This document shows positions 5,946 to 6,958 of a stretch of DNA of 6,958 bases, one piece after another. Made by a program: the position numbers and the translations under genes. The first letter of the stretch is position 1. Every line of letters begins with the position of its first letter. Source of the stretch: Sphingobium sp. (GTDB lineage Bacteria; Pseudomonadota; Alphaproteobacteria; Sphingomonadales; Sphingomonadaceae); NCBI GenBank assembly GCA_030148625.1, contig JASBTC010000041.1, positions 1 to 6,958 of the forward strand. Reading direction: 5' to 3'. The notes under the pieces were generated by a model that was not told where the DNA came from, ran no database searches, and was given only the letters and a program-made list of their open reading frames with translations.

Positions 5946-6470
5946 ATGGCGGACATCGCCGCACTGACCGCGCTGATCGAACCCGAGGTGAAGGCTCTGG
6001 GCTTCGACCTCGTGCGCATCAAGCTGTTCGGGACGGGCGACGACCATACGCTCCAGATCATGGCTGAAAATCCTGCCACCAAGCAATTGGTGATCGAGGA
6101 TTGCGCCACCATTTCCCGCCGTCTATCGGACGTGCTGGATGAGGCCGACCCGATCGAGGAAGCCTATCGCCTGGAAGTGAGTTCGCCCGGCATCGACCGG
6201 CCGCTGACTCGCCTGCACGATTTCCGCGAATGGGCGGGCCATGAGGCGAAGATCAATGCGACCGAAATCGTGTCGGGCCGCAAGAGCTTTCGCGGCGTCC
6301 TGAACGGTGTCGAGGGGGAGGATATCCTTTTCGCCGACGCCAAGGCGGGCGACGTCGCCATTCCTTTCGCGCTTGTGGGCGACGCCAAGCTGGTGCTGAC
6401 CGACAAGCTGATTGCTGCTACTATGCCGCTCTCCTCCGATGGGGCGGACGAGTTTGAAACCGAAGAGTAA
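5946..6470 (+). CDS. rimP: Ribosome maturation factor RimP
   Basis: RimP binds the free 30S subunit and helps its late maturation in the cytoplasm. The 174-residue product fits the family. The N-terminal domain (about 1-85) holds the signature YRLEVSSPGIDRPLTR (74-89). The C-terminal SH3-like barrel (about 90-155) contains GRKSFRGVLNG (111-121) and ends in AKLVL (147-151). An acidic tail (165-174) follows. The start is the ATG at 5946: GGAG lies 5 bases upstream (5937-5940), and MADIAALTALIEPEV fits the family. An in-frame ATG at 5880 would add 22 residues, has no ribosome binding site, and would translate through the leader hairpin. nusA follows after 14 bases, as in the conserved rimP-nusA-infB operon. 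No initiator tRNA gene precedes it, unlike in E. coli. Confidence 0.95.
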   Translation: MADIAALTALIEPEVKALGFDLVRIKLFGTGDDHTLQIMAENPATKQLVIEDCATISRRLSDVLDEADPIEEAYRLEVSSPGIDRPLTRLHDFREWAGHEAKINATEIVSGRKSFRGVLNGVEGEDILFADAKAGDVAIPFALVGDAKLVLTDKLIAATMPLSSDGADEFETEE

Positions 6471-6484
6471 GGGTTCATAACGTC

Positions 6485-6958
6485 ATGGCCAACGCCATTT
6501 CCGCCAACAAGGCAGAGCTGATCGCCATCGCCAATTCGGTGGCATCGGAAAAGATGATCGACAAGGCCATCGTCATAGAGGCGATGGAAGACGCGATCCA
6601 GCGCGCCGCACGCGCGCGCTACGGTGCGGAGAACGACATTCGCGCGAAGCTGGACCCCGACAGCGGCGACCTGCGTCTGTGGCGCGTCGTCGAAGTGGTC
6701 GAGGTGGTCGAGGATTATTTCAAGCAGGTGGACCTCAAGCAGGCCGCCAAGCTGAAGCAGGACGCGGTCGTCGGCGACTTCATCGTCGATCCGCTGCCCG
6801 CGATCGACCTGGGCCGCATCGACGCCCAGTCGGCCAAGCAGGTGATCTTCCAGAAGGTCCGCGACGCCGAGCGCGAGCGTCAGTTCGAGGAATATAAGGA
6901 CCGCGTGGGTGAGATCATCACCGGCGTCGTCAAGTCGGTCGAATTCGGCCATGTCGTC
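6485..6958 (+). CDS. nusA: Transcription termination/antitermination protein NusA (N-terminal part, cut by window end)
   Basis: NusA binds RNA polymerase and nascent RNA, and controls pausing, intrinsic termination and antitermination. Only the first 158 codons are present; the frame is open to the last base, so this is a cut by the window and not a broken gene. Residues 1 to about 125 are the polymerase-binding N-terminal domain, with the family segments AIVIEAMEDAIQRAAR (28-43) and DLGRIDAQSAKQVI (108-121). Residues from about 141 (VGEIITGVVKSVEFGHVV) begin the S1 RNA-binding domain. The ATG is 14 bases after the rimP stop; AAGGG (6469-6473) overlaps that stop and sits 11 bases before the ATG. 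This spacing suggests transcription with, and possibly translational coupling to, rimP. infB would be expected further downstream, outside the window. Confidence 0.96.
   Translation, partial: MANAISANKAELIAIANSVASEKMIDKAIVIEAMEDAIQRAARARYGAENDIRAKLDPDSGDLRLWRVVEVVEVVEDYFKQVDLKQAAKLKQDAVVGDFIVDPLPAIDLGRIDAQSAKQVIFQKVRDAERERQFEEYKDRVGEIITGVVKSVEFGHVV

Noticed and set aside
5761..6112. Small open frames in the gap before rimP on both strands
   Set aside because: They read through repeat arms or lie antisense to rimP and show no family features.
6695..6712. Perfect 9-base tandem repeat in nusA (GTGGTCGAG twice)
   Set aside because: It encodes a VVE-VVE strand at a place where NusA is naturally Val/Glu-rich; codon bias explains it.
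1..6958. CRISPR array, tRNA or rRNA gene, insertion sequence, toxin-antitoxin or phage genes
   Set aside because: No regularly spaced direct repeats, cloverleaf, transposase motif or compact gene pair was seen in the gaps or frames.

Overview
The window is GC-rich DNA from an alphaproteobacterium, most likely a sphingomonad (Sphingobium/Sphingomonas-type). I infer this from the gene order tpiA-secG-pyrG, the sphingomonad look of the NusA and CTP synthase N-termini, and intergenic inverted repeats of the CCGTTCG...GTCGA type that I recall from such genomes. No database search was possible, so the genus is a guess.

Layout: positions 1-3236 hold a forward housekeeping block of tpiA (triosephosphate isomerase), secG (Sec translocon subunit) and pyrG (CTP synthase), closed by a strong intrinsic terminator at 3241-3267. 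Positions 3272-5687 hold two accessory-looking genes on the minus strand: an Old Yellow Enzyme of the YqjM/XenA type and, upstream of it, a lipoprotein of the PQQ-dependent aldose sugar dehydrogenase family. From 5825 a forward promoter drives rimP and nusA (nusA is cut by the window end), the start of the conserved ribosome-maturation and transcription-elongation operon. No gap longer than 300 bases lacks a gene.

The genes do not form a single pathway. tpiA serves central carbon metabolism, secG protein export, pyrG pyrimidine nucleotide supply, and rimP-nusA ribosome assembly and transcription elongation. The two minus-strand genes are redox enzymes, probably independent of each other: one cytoplasmic and flavin-dependent, one predicted to be in the outer-membrane or periplasmic compartment and PQQ-dependent.

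I found no new defence, mobile or biosynthetic system. The structure not explained by genes lies in the gaps. There are three related paired inverted repeats (REPIN-like), whose outer ends carry an outward GGAG; one of these is placed as the ribosome binding site of the sugar dehydrogenase. There is also an operator-like palindrome over the putative promoter of the Old Yellow Enzyme gene, a GNRA-capped leader hairpin before rimP, and an unusual T-tract plus hairpin between secG and pyrG.
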